From the NCBI RefSeq assembly GCF_018588885.1, contig NZ_JAFFIW010000018.1:1-64000 (forward strand): DNA of 64,000 bases, read 5' to 3'. Positions 1 to 8,865 of the stretch are shown one piece after another. This stretch comes from Mesorhizobium sp. dw_380 (GTDB lineage: Bacteria > Pseudomonadota > Alphaproteobacteria > Rhizobiales > Rhizobiaceae). A program made the position numbers and the translations under genes. Positions within the stretch are counted from its first letter, which is position 1; the number at the start of each line of letters is the position of its first letter. The notes below the pieces were generated by a model that ran no database searches, was not told the DNA's origin, and saw nothing but the letters and a program-made list of their open reading frames with translations.

Positions 1-44
1 ACACGCTCGCTGAGTTTGATCCTTCGCCGCCCGACCGGCCATCG

Positions 45-296
45 CTAACCAGCATAGCCGGCAAGCGTGCCTTCGACGAAACGCCTGGCAAAACATGCCG
101 CATCTTCAATACCGAGATTCATGCCCCGGGCGCCCAGCGGAGCATGTGCATGCGCGGCATCGCCTCCCAGGAACATGCGCGTGGTCTGGTAGCGCGTCGC
201 TTGCCGCGCGGGAATGTGGAACCGGTCAGTCCGCAAAAGGCGGACGACCCGGTAAACGCCAGGGATGCGGGCAAGCATTTTGTTCGGCTCGACGTT
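45..296 (-). pseudogene. 3' remnant of a FAD-dependent aromatic monooxygenase
   Basis: The last ~83 codons of this reading frame look like the C-terminal half of a PheA/TfdB-type flavin monooxygenase: the FAD-binding motif GDAAHAHAPLGARGMN (the GD motif of this family) is followed by the usual NLGIEDA segment, then the frame stops at 45. Upstream of about 296 the frame loses all resemblance to the family, and the N-terminal GxGxxG Rossmann motif that a full enzyme of about 400-550 residues would need is absent. I read it as a 5'-deleted remnant. It lies just downstream of, and in the same direction as, the MFS transporter, so the two may once have formed an aromatic uptake/hydroxylation operon (inference). 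Confidence 0.6.
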
Positions 297-339
297 GACT
301 GGACAGTGAGGGCGCCAGCGCCAAGGCCTGGCCTCCGGC

Positions 340-1662
340 TCAGTCGACCGCCCGGTCGGAGGCTGAGCGCTGCCTGTCGATCCACAGGGCAAGCAAAGTG
401 CAAGCCGCACCCGAGAGCAGATAGGCACCGGCCGCGATGAGGCCGAAATTGCCGGCCAGGAGCAGTGCTGCGAGCGGCGCGAAGCCGGCGCCGAACATCC
501 ATGCAAGATCCGAGGTTATTGCCGAGCCGGTATAGCGATACTGCCGGGAAAAACTCGATGCGACGACGCCGGACGATTGCCCGAAGCTCAGCCCCAGCAG
601 GATGAAGCCCAGCACCATGAACAGGATCTCGCCGACGGTGCCGCCATCCAGAAGCTGCGGGGCAAAGCCGCTGAACGTGGCGATGGCGATTGCGGAACCG
701 CCGAGCAGCGCACGGCGTCCGATGCGATCGGCCAGCGGGCCCGATGCGACGATGGCTGCAATGCCGAACAGCGCACTCACCGCCTCGATCAACAGGAACC
801 GCTCCGGTCCCTCATTGGTGAACAGGAACACCCAGGAAAGCGGAAACACCGTCACCATGTGGAACAAGGCGAAACTCGCCAGCGGGGCGAAGGCGCCGAC
901 GACGACGTTGCGGCCTTCGGCGCTGATCGTATCCCTTATGCGTGTCGGCTGGAGGTCCCCGCTCTCGTACAGTCTTGCGAATTCGGGCGTGACGACAATG
1001 CGCAGTCTGGCGAACAGGGCCACGACATTGATGGCGAAGGCGACGAAGAAGGGATAGCGCCAGCCCCAGGCAAAGAAATCGTCGGCCGAAAGATTGGCGA
1101 CGAAGAAGGCGAAGAGGGAACTTGCCACGATCAGGCCGATCGGCGCACCCAGCTGCGGGATCATGGCATAGAAGCCGCGCCGGTTTTCAGGCGCGTTCAG
1201 CGCCAGCAGCGAGGGCAGTCCGTCCCATGTACCGCCGAGCGCCAGCCCCTGTGCGGTGCGGGCAAGCGCCAGCAGCCAGATCGCGACGGCACCGATCTCG
1301 CCATAGGCCGGGAGAAACGCGATGGCGACAGTCGACGTGCCGAGCAGGAACAGCGCGATCGTCAGTTTCGCCCCACGACCATAGGCGCGATCGATCGCCA
1401 TGAACAAAACGGTGCCGAACGGCCGCGCGACGAAAGCCAGCGCGAAGATGCAAAACGAATAAAGCGTTCCGACGAGCGGATCGTGCATCGGAAAGACGAG
1501 CTTGGGAAACACGATGACGGACGCGATCGCATAAACGAAGAAGTCGAAGAATTCCGACGTCCTGCCCACGATCACGCCGACCGCGATGTCGCCCGCGCTG
1601 ACCTGGCCGTGATCCGAGCCGATCAGCTTGCTGTTCGTTTGGGCAGTCGGAGTCTGAGCCAT
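340..1662 (-). CDS. MFS transporter, metabolite:H+ symporter (MHS) type
   Basis: A 440-residue protein with about twelve hydrophobic segments. The N-terminal part (DIAVGVIVGRTSEFFDFF) and a RPFG motif after the second helix resemble the metabolite:H+ symporter branch of the major facilitator superfamily (ShiA/ProP/KgtP relatives), which import organic acids, osmolytes or aromatic acids by proton symport. The second half carries the repeat motif GPLADRIGRRALL. The start at 1662 was chosen because residues further upstream in the open frame are the antisense of cyoA and are not membrane-like. Substrate cannot be told from sequence; the adjacent monooxygenase remnant hints at an aromatic compound (inference). 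Confidence 0.85.
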   Translation of the reverse strand: MAQTPTAQTNSKLIGSDHGQVSAGDIAVGVIVGRTSEFFDFFVYAIASVIVFPKLVFPMHDPLVGTLYSFCIFALAFVARPFGTVLFMAIDRAYGRGAKLTIALFLLGTSTVAIAFLPAYGEIGAVAIWLLALARTAQGLALGGTWDGLPSLLALNAPENRRGFYAMIPQLGAPIGLIVASSLFAFFVANLSADDFFAWGWRYPFFVAFAINVVALFARLRIVVTPEFARLYESGDLQPTRIRDTISAEGRNVVVGAFAPLASFALFHMVTVFPLSWVFLFTNEGPERFLLIEAVSALFGIAAIVASGPLADRIGRRALLGGSAIAIATFSGFAPQLLDGGTVGEILFMVLGFILLGLSFGQSSGVVASSFSRQYRYTGSAITSDLAWMFGAGFAPLAALLLAGNFGLIAAGAYLLSGAACTLLALWIDRQRSASDRAVD

Positions 1663-1751
1663 CTTGTCCGTCGCAACCAAGGGGTCCCGGGATCCAATTG
1701 TGACGATCCCATTGTGCGCTGCACACTGCGCCAAAGCCACGCCGGCTGGGC

Positions 1752-1770
1752 ATTGGACAAATTGTCCAAT
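1752..1770. promoter_or_regulatory. 19-bp palindrome in the MFS/cyo divergent promoter region
   Basis: ATTGGACAAATTGTCCAAT is a perfect inverted repeat with 9-bp arms around one central base. It lies between the divergent MFS gene (start 1662) and cyoA (start 1858). The symmetry and position suggest a dimeric repressor or activator site. TTGTCCAA-like sites fit a GntR-type regulator, but no regulator gene sits next to it here. Confidence 0.5.
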
Positions 1771-1857
1771 ATCACCGCGCCGCCGCCGGCAGTAGCCCTT
1801 GCTCGATACCGCACTGCAACATGAACGGTTGCCGCGGTCCATTGAGGGCAGCGTCTG

Positions 1858-3036
1858 ATGAAACGGTTTGGAGCCTTGCTTCTGTTCCCCCTGGCCGGGC
1901 TGCTCAGCGGCTGCGATATGGTCGTGCTCGCGCCAGCGGGCGATGTCGCGGCCCAACAGCGCGACCTGCTGGTGGTCTCGACCCTGCTGATGCTCGTCAT
2001 CATCGTGCCCGTCATGGCGCTGACGGTCTTTTTTGCCTGGCGCTACCGGCAATCCAACGCCTCGGCGACCTATACGCCGGACTGGGATCATTCGACCAAG
2101 CTGGAACTGGTGATCTGGGCAGCGCCCCTGCTCATCATCATATGCCTTGGCGCGCTGACCTGGCTCGGCACGCACCTGCTCGACCCGTATCGCCGCATCG
2201 ACCGCATCGAGCCCGGCCAGCCCGTCACCCAGCTGCACAAGCCGCTGCGGGTCGAGGTCGTGGCGCTCGACTGGAAATGGCTGTTCATCTATCCCGACTA
2301 CGGCATCGCCGCCGTCAACGAACTGGCGGCGCCGGTCAACCAGCCGATCGACTTCCGCATCACTTCGTCGGCGGTGATGAATTCCTTCTACATTCCAGCC
2401 CTTGCCGGGCAGATCTATGCGATGCCGGCCATGGAGACGAAGCTGCACGCCGTCATCAACCGGCCGGGCACCTACAGCGGCTTCTCGGCCAATTACAGCG
2501 GTTCCGGCTTTTCCGGGATGCGCTTCGCCTTCCACGGCCTGTCCGACCAGGCTTTCGACCAGTGGGTGGCACAGGCCAGGACCGCGTCGGCGGCGCTCAG
2601 CCGCGACAGCTATCTCGAACTTGAAAAGCCGAGCGAGAACGAACCGGTCCGCCATTATGCCTCCGTCGATCCCGACCTCTATGGCGCCATCCTCAATCTG
2701 TGCGTCGAGCGCGGCAAGATGTGCATGAACGAGATGATGTCGATCGACGCCAAGGGCGGCCTCGGTCTTGCGGGTATCCGCAACACCTTGCCGCTGCAAT
2801 ACGACAAGCTCGCCCGGCGCGGCGTGTTCGGGAACGATCCGTCCTATGTCGCCAGCATCTGCACGGCGGAGGAAGCGGCTGCCGCCGCGCGCGCGGCCGG
2901 CGATGCCACATCGACGGATTGGCGGGCCAAGAATCTTTCCCCGCTTCGTGGGGCGGGGCTGCTCAAGCCCGGGACCGAGAGCCGTCGCGCCGAGGCGGAT
3001 ACGTCGTCGCTCGGCCTGCTGCGGCGTGAATTGTGA
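1858..3036 (+). CDS. cyoA: Cytochrome bo3-type ubiquinol oxidase subunit II
   Basis: 392 residues. A lipoprotein signal peptide ends in a lipobox LLSGC, so Cys19 is the likely lipidated residue. Two transmembrane helices follow (about 36-60 and 85-105), then a cupredoxin-like periplasmic domain containing the conserved LDWKWLFIYP segment. The CuA ligand set CxExC...H of cytochrome c oxidases is missing, as expected for a quinol oxidase. The C-terminal tail makes it longer than the E. coli protein (315 residues). It is the first gene of the cyoABCD-SURF1-kinase-regulator operon; an AGGG lies about 9 bases before the ATG. Confidence 0.93.
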   Translation: MKRFGALLLFPLAGLLSGCDMVVLAPAGDVAAQQRDLLVVSTLLMLVIIVPVMALTVFFAWRYRQSNASATYTPDWDHSTKLELVIWAAPLLIIICLGALTWLGTHLLDPYRRIDRIEPGQPVTQLHKPLRVEVVALDWKWLFIYPDYGIAAVNELAAPVNQPIDFRITSSAVMNSFYIPALAGQIYAMPAMETKLHAVINRPGTYSGFSANYSGSGFSGMRFAFHGLSDQAFDQWVAQARTASAALSRDSYLELEKPSENEPVRHYASVDPDLYGAILNLCVERGKMCMNEMMSIDAKGGLGLAGIRNTLPLQYDKLARRGVFGNDPSYVASICTAEEAAAAARAAGDATSTDWRAKNLSPLRGAGLLKPGTESRRAEADTSSLGLLRREL

Positions 3037-3046
3037 GGGATAGCCA

Positions 3047-5044
3047 ATGCCCGACTCGCTGACCAAGTTCATTTTCGGTCGTCTCACCTGGGAGTCGCTG
3101 CCCCTGCACGAGCCGATCGTCGTGGCCACCTTCGTCGCGGTGGCGCTCGGCGGCATCGCCCTTCTCGGCGTCATCACCTATTTCAAGCTGTGGGGCTATT
3201 TGTGGCGCGAGTGGTTCACCAGCGTCGACCACAAGAAGATCGGCATCATGTATATGGTGCTCGGCCTGGTCATGCTGCTGCGCGGCTTCTCGGACGCCGT
3301 CATGATGCGCCTGCAGCAGGCCATCGCCTTCAACGGCTCCGAGGGCTATCTCAATTCGCATCATTACGACCAGATCTTTACTGCCCATGGCGTGATCATG
3401 ATTTTCTTCGTGGCGATGCCCTTCGTCACCGGTCTGATGAACTTCGTCGTCCCGCTCCAGATCGGCGCGCGCGACGTCTCCTTCCCCTTCCTCAACAATT
3501 TCAGCTTCTGGATGACGGTCGGCGGCGCCATCCTGGTCATGGCGTCGCTGTTCGTCGGCGAATTCGCCCGCACCGGCTGGCTCGCCTATCCGCCGCTCTC
3601 CGGCATCGGCTACAGTCCCGACGTCGGCGTCGACTACTATATCTGGGCGCTGCAGGTGGCGGGCGTCGGCACCACGCTGTCAGGCATCAACCTGATCTGC
3701 ACGATCATCAAGATGCGCGCGCCCGGCATGACGATGATGCGCATGCCCGTCTTCACCTGGACGTCGCTCTGCACCAACGTGCTGATCGTTGCGTCATTCC
3801 CGGTGCTGACGGCGGTGCTTTCGCTGCTGGCGCTCGACCGCTATGTCGGCACCAATTTCTTTACCAACGACTTCGGCGGCAACCCGATGATGTATGTGAA
3901 CCTCATCTGGATATGGGGCCACCCGGAAGTCTACATCCTCATCCTGCCGCTGTTCGGCGTCTTTTCCGAGGTCACGTCGACCTTCTCCGGCAAGCGCCTG
4001 TTCGGCTACACCTCGATGGTCTACGCAACGGTGGTCATCACCATCCTGTCCTACCTCGTCTGGCTGCATCACTTCTTCACCATGGGCTCCGGCGCCAGCG
4101 TCAATTCCTTCTTCGGCATCACCACGATGATCATCTCGATCCCGACCGGGGCGAAGATCTTCAACTGGCTGTTCACAATGTATCGCGGCCGCATCCGCTT
4201 CGAGCTGCCGATGATGTGGACGGTGGCCTTCATGCTCACCTTCGTCGTCGGCGGCATGACCGGCGTGCTGCTTGCCGTGCCACCGGCGGATTTCGTGCTG
4301 CACAACAGCCTGTTCCTGATCGCGCACTTCCACAACGTCATCATCGGCGGCGTGCTCTTCGGCCTGTTTGCCGGCATTGCCTACTGGTGGCCCAAGGCGT
4401 TCGGATTCAAGCTTGATCCGTTCTGGGGCAAGGTCTCGTTCTGGTGCTGGGTGGCCGGCTTCTGGTTCGCCTTCACGCCGCTCTACATCCTCGGCCTGAT
4501 GGGCGTGACGCGGCGCATGCGCGTCTTCGACGATCCCTCGCTGCAGATCTGGTTCGTGATCGCCGCCTTCGGCGCGGTGCTGATCGCCTGCGGTATCGCC
4601 GCCTTCCTGATCCAGATCTTTGTCTCCATCCGCAGGCGAGAGGCTCTGGCGGATCCGACCGGCGATCCCTGGGATGGCCGCACGCTTGAATGGTCGACCT
4701 CCTCGCCGCCTCCCGCCTATAACTTCGCCTTCACACCCATCGTGCGCGACAACGACGCCTGGTTTGACATGAAGAAGGCCGGCTACATCAGGCCGCTCTC
4801 CGGCTTCAAGCCGATCCACATGCCGAGCAATACGGGCACCGGCGTCATCCTGGCGGCCTTCAGCGTGGCGCTCGGCTTCGGCCTGATCTGGTACATTTGG
4901 TGGCTGGCGGCGCTGAGCTTCGTCTGCCTCATCGCCACCGCGATCGGCCACACCTTCAACTATCACCGCGACTTCCACATCCCGGCTGCGGTGGTCGCGG
5001 AGACGGAGGAGGCGAGGACGACGCTCCTCGTCGCCCAGGGCTAG
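3047..5044 (+). CDS. cyoB: Cytochrome bo3-type ubiquinol oxidase subunit I
   Basis: 665 residues, the usual length for CyoB, with about fifteen membrane helices. It is the catalytic subunit that reduces O2 and pumps protons. Visible landmarks are the heme b histidine in the segment starting HGVIMIFF, the CuB/His-Tyr cross-link motif WGHPEVYILILP, the CuB pair WLHHFFTMG, and the two heme-ligand histidines in AHFHNVIIGG. The gene starts 10 bases after cyoA, and a GAGG precedes the ATG. Confidence 0.96.
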   Translation: MPDSLTKFIFGRLTWESLPLHEPIVVATFVAVALGGIALLGVITYFKLWGYLWREWFTSVDHKKIGIMYMVLGLVMLLRGFSDAVMMRLQQAIAFNGSEGYLNSHHYDQIFTAHGVIMIFFVAMPFVTGLMNFVVPLQIGARDVSFPFLNNFSFWMTVGGAILVMASLFVGEFARTGWLAYPPLSGIGYSPDVGVDYYIWALQVAGVGTTLSGINLICTIIKMRAPGMTMMRMPVFTWTSLCTNVLIVASFPVLTAVLSLLALDRYVGTNFFTNDFGGNPMMYVNLIWIWGHPEVYILILPLFGVFSEVTSTFSGKRLFGYTSMVYATVVITILSYLVWLHHFFTMGSGASVNSFFGITTMIISIPTGAKIFNWLFTMYRGRIRFELPMMWTVAFMLTFVVGGMTGVLLAVPPADFVLHNSLFLIAHFHNVIIGGVLFGLFAGIAYWWPKAFGFKLDPFWGKVSFWCWVAGFWFAFTPLYILGLMGVTRRMRVFDDPSLQIWFVIAAFGAVLIACGIAAFLIQIFVSIRRREALADPTGDPWDGRTLEWSTSSPPPAYNFAFTPIVRDNDAWFDMKKAGYIRPLSGFKPIHMPSNTGTGVILAAFSVALGFGLIWYIWWLAALSFVCLIATAIGHTFNYHRDFHIPAAVVAETEEARTTLLVAQG

Positions 5045-5053
5045 GGTTTGAGC

Positions 5054-5680
5054 ATGACATCGATGGCAATCACGGCCGGCACTGAACCGGTGTTTCATCT
5101 GGAAGAAGAGCATGCGCACGCCGAAGGCGGCAGCACCATGCTCGGCTTCTGGCTCTATCTGATGAGCGACTGCCTGATCTTCGCGATGTTGTTCGCGGCC
5201 TATGGCGTGCTCGGCGGCAATTACGCGGCCGGTCCCGCGCCGAAGGACCTGTTCGACCTCGACCTTGTGGCGGTCAACACCACCATGCTGCTCTTCTCCT
5301 CGATTACCTATGGCTTTGCCATGCTGACGATGGACAAGGGCCGCGTGGCGGCGACGCAGGGTTGGCTTGCCGTGACCGGCCTGTTCGGCCTGGCGTTCCT
5401 GTCGATCGAACTCTACGAATTCGCCCACATGATCCATGAAGGCGCGACACCCCAGCGCAGCGCCTTCCTTTCGTCATTCTTCACTTTGGTCGGCACGCAC
5501 GGCCTTCATGTCACCTTCGGCATCGTCTGGCTGGTGACGCTGATGGTGCAGGTCGCGAGATTTGGCCTCATCAAGGCGAACCGCCGCCGGCTGATGTGCC
5601 TCAGCATGTTCTGGCACTTCCTCGACGTCGTCTGGATCGGCGTCTTCACTTTCGTCTATCTGATGGGGATGCTGCGATGA
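5054..5680 (+). CDS. cyoC: Cytochrome bo3-type ubiquinol oxidase subunit III
   Basis: 208 residues, five predicted membrane helices, matching the heme-copper oxidase subunit III family (FWLYLMSDCLIFAMLFA, then GTHGLHVTFG and FWHFLDVVWIGVFTFVYL). It binds no metal and stabilises subunit I. The ATG at 5054 is preferred over an in-frame TTG at 5048. The gene follows cyoB by 9 bases, and its stop codon overlaps the cyoD start (ATGA). Confidence 0.94.
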   Translation: MTSMAITAGTEPVFHLEEEHAHAEGGSTMLGFWLYLMSDCLIFAMLFAAYGVLGGNYAAGPAPKDLFDLDLVAVNTTMLLFSSITYGFAMLTMDKGRVAATQGWLAVTGLFGLAFLSIELYEFAHMIHEGATPQRSAFLSSFFTLVGTHGLHVTFGIVWLVTLMVQVARFGLIKANRRRLMCLSMFWHFLDVVWIGVFTFVYLMGMLR

Positions 5681-6054
5681 GCGCTCATGATCATGCCGCC
5701 GACCATGGCCACGCGCATGGCGGAGCCGCGCATGGCTCGCTGAGGGGCTATCTGATCGGCTTCGTCCTGTCGGTGATCCTGACCGCCATCCCCTTCTGGC
5801 TGGTCATGACCGGCGCCATCGACGACAAGCAGGCGACGGCCATCGTCGTCATGGCCTTCGCCGTGGTGCAGATCGTCGTTCATATGGTGTTCTTCCTGCA
5901 TATGAACACCGCCTCGGAGGGCGGATGGTCGATGCTGGCGCTGATCTTCACGCTGATCCTGGTCGTCATCGTGCTGACCGGCTCGCTCTGGGTGATGTAC
6001 CACCTCAACGCCAACATGATGCCGGGACTTCACGACATGCGGCAGATGCCATGA
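5677..6054 (+). CDS. cyoD: Cytochrome bo3-type ubiquinol oxidase subunit IV
   Basis: 125 residues with a His-rich cytoplasmic N-terminus (residues 4-20) and three membrane helices, including the QIVVHMVFFLHM segment typical of CyoD. It assists assembly of the CuB site. The start overlaps the cyoC stop by four bases, and its own stop overlaps the next start, showing translational coupling through the operon. No cyoE (heme o synthase) gene is present in this operon, so that function must be encoded elsewhere. Confidence 0.94.
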   Translation: MSAHDHAADHGHAHGGAAHGSLRGYLIGFVLSVILTAIPFWLVMTGAIDDKQATAIVVMAFAVVQIVVHMVFFLHMNTASEGGWSMLALIFTLILVVIVLTGSLWVMYHLNANMMPGLHDMRQMP

Positions 6055-6872
6055 GCCCCGCGCCGGGCACGGAGGGGACCATCGTCGAGGCACTGGACGG
6101 GCACGCTGGCATTGGTTCGCCCGCCGTGCCGCAAATGGACGCCGGCAGATCGCCGGCGTCGCGCCTGTTCCTGGTGCTGCTCGGGCTCCTCGGCGTGCTG
6201 GTGTTTGTCGGGCTCGGCACATGGCAGCTCGAAAGGCGGGTCTGGAAGCTCGACCTGATCGCCCGCGTCGACCAACGCATTCATGCTCCGGTTGCCGATG
6301 CGCCTGGCCCAGGGAACTGGGCCGGCATGACCGCGTCCGGTGATGAATACAGGCATGTGCGATTGGCCGGACAGTTTCTGGGGGGCGCCAACACGCTGGT
6401 GCAGGCGGTAACGGAGCTTGGCGGCGGCTATTGGGTGCTGACGCCGATGCGAACCGACCGCGGCTTTATCGTGCTGGTCAACCGCGGTTTCATCCCCCAG
6501 GAGCGCAAGGCAGAGTTCGAACGCGAAAGTGAAGGCTTGGCTTCGCCAGCCGTCATTGACGGCCTTTTGCGCATGAGCGAGCCCGGTGGCGGCTTCCTGC
6601 GCAAGAACGATGCGGCGGGCAATCGCTGGTATTCACGAGACGTTCCCGCCATCGCAACCGCGCGCGGCCTGACGAAAGATGTTGCCCCCTATTTCGTCGA
6701 CGCGGAGGCATCTGGCGTGGACGGCTGGCCGCGCGGCGGACTAACTGTCGTGAATTTCCGCAACAGCCATCTCGTCTATGCTTTGACCTGGTTCACACTC
6801 GCTGCGATGCTCGCCATCGCCCTGGCCGCGCCGATGATCGGCGCCCGCCAGCGGCGAGGACCGGCAAGATGA
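6051..6872 (+). CDS. SURF1 family oxidase assembly protein
   Basis: 273 residues. A variable, Pro/Gly-rich N-terminus leads to a first membrane helix (about 40-60, LFLVLLGLLGVLVFVGLGTWQLERR), a periplasmic domain with the family hallmark VLVNRGFIPQ, and a second helix near the C-terminus (HLVYALTWFTLAAMLAIALA). SURF1/Shy1 proteins help insert heme into heme-copper oxidase subunit I. Its four-base overlaps with both cyoD and the kinase gene indicate service to this quinol oxidase. Confidence 0.9.
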   Translation: MSPAPGTEGTIVEALDGHAGIGSPAVPQMDAGRSPASRLFLVLLGLLGVLVFVGLGTWQLERRVWKLDLIARVDQRIHAPVADAPGPGNWAGMTASGDEYRHVRLAGQFLGGANTLVQAVTELGGGYWVLTPMRTDRGFIVLVNRGFIPQERKAEFERESEGLASPAVIDGLLRMSEPGGGFLRKNDAAGNRWYSRDVPAIATARGLTKDVAPYFVDAEASGVDGWPRGGLTVVNFRNSHLVYALTWFTLAAMLAIALAAPMIGARQRRGPAR

Positions 6873-8221
6873 GCGTCACGACGCCAACGCCTCGCAACGA
6901 CAGGTCTTTTGCGGCAGCGTCCCTTGCGGGCAAGGGCGGCACGGTCCCCAATCCCGACGCGGCAAACAGGAAGAACCTGCTCCTGCTCATCCAGCTGCGT
7001 TGGCTGGCGGTGGCCGGCCAGGTGCTCACCATTCTGGCGACGGAATATTGGTTCGATATTCCGCTGCCCCTGCCGGAGATGGCGGGCGTGGTGGTTTTCC
7101 TCGTCGGGCTGAACATCTTCAGCCTCCTGGCCCTGCGCGGCCAGCGCCCGATCAGCAACGCGCAGCTGTTCGTCGCGCTCATTTTCGACATGGTGGCGCT
7201 GACCACACAGCTTTACCTCAGCGGCGGTGCCTCCAACCCGTTCGTGTCGCTTTATCTGCTGCAGATCACGCTTGGCGCCGCGCTGCTGACACCTTGGTCC
7301 ACCTGGATCCTGGTGGTCGCGGCTTCCGCCTGCTTCGTCTTCCTCACCTTCCAGTTCCAGCCGATCGCGATCCCGCATCATGGCGGCAGCGACCTGTTGG
7401 TCCTGCATATCAGGGGCATGTTCATCTGCTTCGTGCTGGCGGCTGGCCTGATCGTGATCTTCATGACGCGCATCAACCGCAATCTGCGCGAGCGCGATGC
7501 CTATCTCGCCGATCTGCGCCAGCGCTCGGCCGAGGAGGATCACATCGTGCGCATGGGCCTGCTGGCCTCCGGAGCGGCGCATGAACTGGGCACGCCGCTT
7601 TCGACCATTTCCGTCATCCTGTCCGACTGGCGCCAGATGCGCAGCGTCACCCGCAGCCGCGAGCTGGCCGGGGACGTCGCCGAAATGCAGGCGCAGATCG
7701 AGCGCTGCAAAAGCATCGTGTCGGGCATCCTCATGTCTTCGGGGCAGGCGCGGGGCGAGGGCACGATACGCACCAGCATCCGCCATTTCCTCGACGATCT
7801 TGTCCAGGAATGGCGTGTCAGCCGTCAGCCGCTCAATCTGGATTACAGAAACGATTTCGAACCCGACGAGCAGATCGTCTCCGACACGGCGCTGAAGCAG
7901 GTCATCTTCAACGTGTTCGACAACGCCCAGGAAGCATCGCAGGATTGGGTCGGCGTCACTGCCGAGCGGCGGGATGAGAAACTGGTGATTTCGGTGCGCG
8001 ACCGCGGGCCTGGTTTCGACGAGGGTATTCTGGCCGCGCTCGGCCAGCCCTATATGTCGAGCAAGGGACGGCCCGGCGGCGGCCTTGGACTTTTCCTCGT
8101 GGTGAATGTGGTCCGAAAGCTCGGAGGCGACTTTTCGGCGCATAATGTGGAGCAGGGAGCCTGTGTTACCCTGTCGCTGCCCCTCGCGGCGCTGACCCAT
8201 GGAGATGATCATGAGGCCTGA
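6869..8221 (+). CDS. RegB/ActS-type redox-sensing sensor histidine kinase
   Basis: 450 residues: six hydrophobic segments between about 36 and 200, then a dimerisation/phosphoacceptor helix with the RegB-type H-box AAHELGTPLSTI (His238) and an HATPase domain (NVFDNAQEAS, DRGPGF, GGGLGLFL). Residues 119-125 (GGASNPF) match the ubiquinone-contact motif known from RegB, and Cys280 in IERCKSI sits where the redox-active cysteine of RegB lies. From the family, the kinase would sense the quinone pool/redox state. Being co-transcribed with a ubiquinol oxidase (ATGA overlap with the SURF1 gene) is unusual, since regB normally neighbours senC and regA. It may be a second copy; a canonical ActS may exist elsewhere. 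Confidence 0.9.
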   Translation: MSVTTPTPRNDRSFAAASLAGKGGTVPNPDAANRKNLLLLIQLRWLAVAGQVLTILATEYWFDIPLPLPEMAGVVVFLVGLNIFSLLALRGQRPISNAQLFVALIFDMVALTTQLYLSGGASNPFVSLYLLQITLGAALLTPWSTWILVVAASACFVFLTFQFQPIAIPHHGGSDLLVLHIRGMFICFVLAAGLIVIFMTRINRNLRERDAYLADLRQRSAEEDHIVRMGLLASGAAHELGTPLSTISVILSDWRQMRSVTRSRELAGDVAEMQAQIERCKSIVSGILMSSGQARGEGTIRTSIRHFLDDLVQEWRVSRQPLNLDYRNDFEPDEQIVSDTALKQVIFNVFDNAQEASQDWVGVTAERRDEKLVISVRDRGPGFDEGILAALGQPYMSSKGRPGGGLGLFLVVNVVRKLGGDFSAHNVEQGACVTLSLPLAALTHGDDHEA

Positions 8222-8747
8222 TCGATCCCTGTTTATCGTCGAGGACGACGCCACCTTCGCCAAAACGCTGAAGCGCTCGTTCGAAAAGCGCGATTATGAC
8301 GTCATGGTCTGCCACGGCAGGGAAGACTTGGCTCGCGCTCTCGAAACAGCCGTTCCGGCTTACGCCGTCGTTGACCTCAAGCTTGGAGCCGGCGGCTCCG
8401 GGCTCGAGTGCGTCAAGCTCCTGAGCGCCCGCGATGCCTCGATGAGGATCGTCGTGCTGACCGGCTTCGCCAGCATCGCCACGGCGGTCGAGGCGATCAA
8501 GCTTGGCGCATGTCATTACCTTGCGAAACCCGCCAACACCGATGACATCGAAGCCGCCTTCGGCCGGGCCGAGGGCGATGTTTCCGTGTCGCTGACCAGC
8601 CGCCCCACCTCGATCAAGAACCTCGAATGGGAGCGTATCCACGAAACGCTCGTCGAGACCGGCTTCAACATCTCCGAAACGGCGCGCCGGCTCGGTCTGC
8701 ACCGGCGCACCCTTGCCCGCAAGCTCGAAAAGCGCGTGGTGAGATAG
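8211..8747 (+). CDS. RegA/ActR/PrrA-type response regulator
   Basis: 178 residues from the ATG at 8211, chosen because a GGAG at 8201-8204 is correctly spaced for it; two earlier in-frame ATGs (8199, 8205) lack this. The receiver domain has the acidic pair ED at 11-12, phosphoacceptor Asp55 (VVDLKLG) and Lys in YLAKPA. The C-terminus is a Fis-type helix-turn-helix (SETARRLGLHRRTLARKL), the near-invariant DNA-recognition element of RegA homologues. The reading frame overlaps the kinase end by 11 bases. It probably controls the cyo operon and other respiratory genes (inference). Confidence 0.9.
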   Translation: MRPDRSLFIVEDDATFAKTLKRSFEKRDYDVMVCHGREDLARALETAVPAYAVVDLKLGAGGSGLECVKLLSARDASMRIVVLTGFASIATAVEAIKLGACHYLAKPANTDDIEAAFGRAEGDVSVSLTSRPTSIKNLEWERIHETLVETGFNISETARRLGLHRRTLARKLEKRVVR

Positions 8748-8763
8748 CTGGAAGCGTTACGGC

Positions 8764-8782
8764 CGACCGGTTCGGCCGGTCG
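8764..8782 (+). terminator. GC-rich hairpin after the cyo-regulator operon
   Basis: CGACCGG and CCGGTCG form a 7-bp stem with a TTCGG loop, 16 bases after the response regulator stop codon. There is no T-tract, so if it terminates transcription it does so weakly or with Rho. Confidence 0.35.
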
Positions 8783-8865
8783 ATCAGCCGCCTGCGAACA
8801 CCCAATGCTTCCTTGTGCGACCTGGGATACTTATCTGTCTGGGGAAACCGGAACAGGCAACAGAC

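Noticed and set aside
340..3177. A 945-codon open frame on the minus strand
   Set aside because: Only the first-read part from 1662 down is MFS-like. The rest is the antisense of cyoA, open because of high GC, with no membrane or family features.
3794..5437. A 547-codon minus-strand frame opposite cyoB/cyoC
   Set aside because: Composition is the typical His/Asp/Glu/Arg-rich antisense of membrane-protein codons; it has no motifs.
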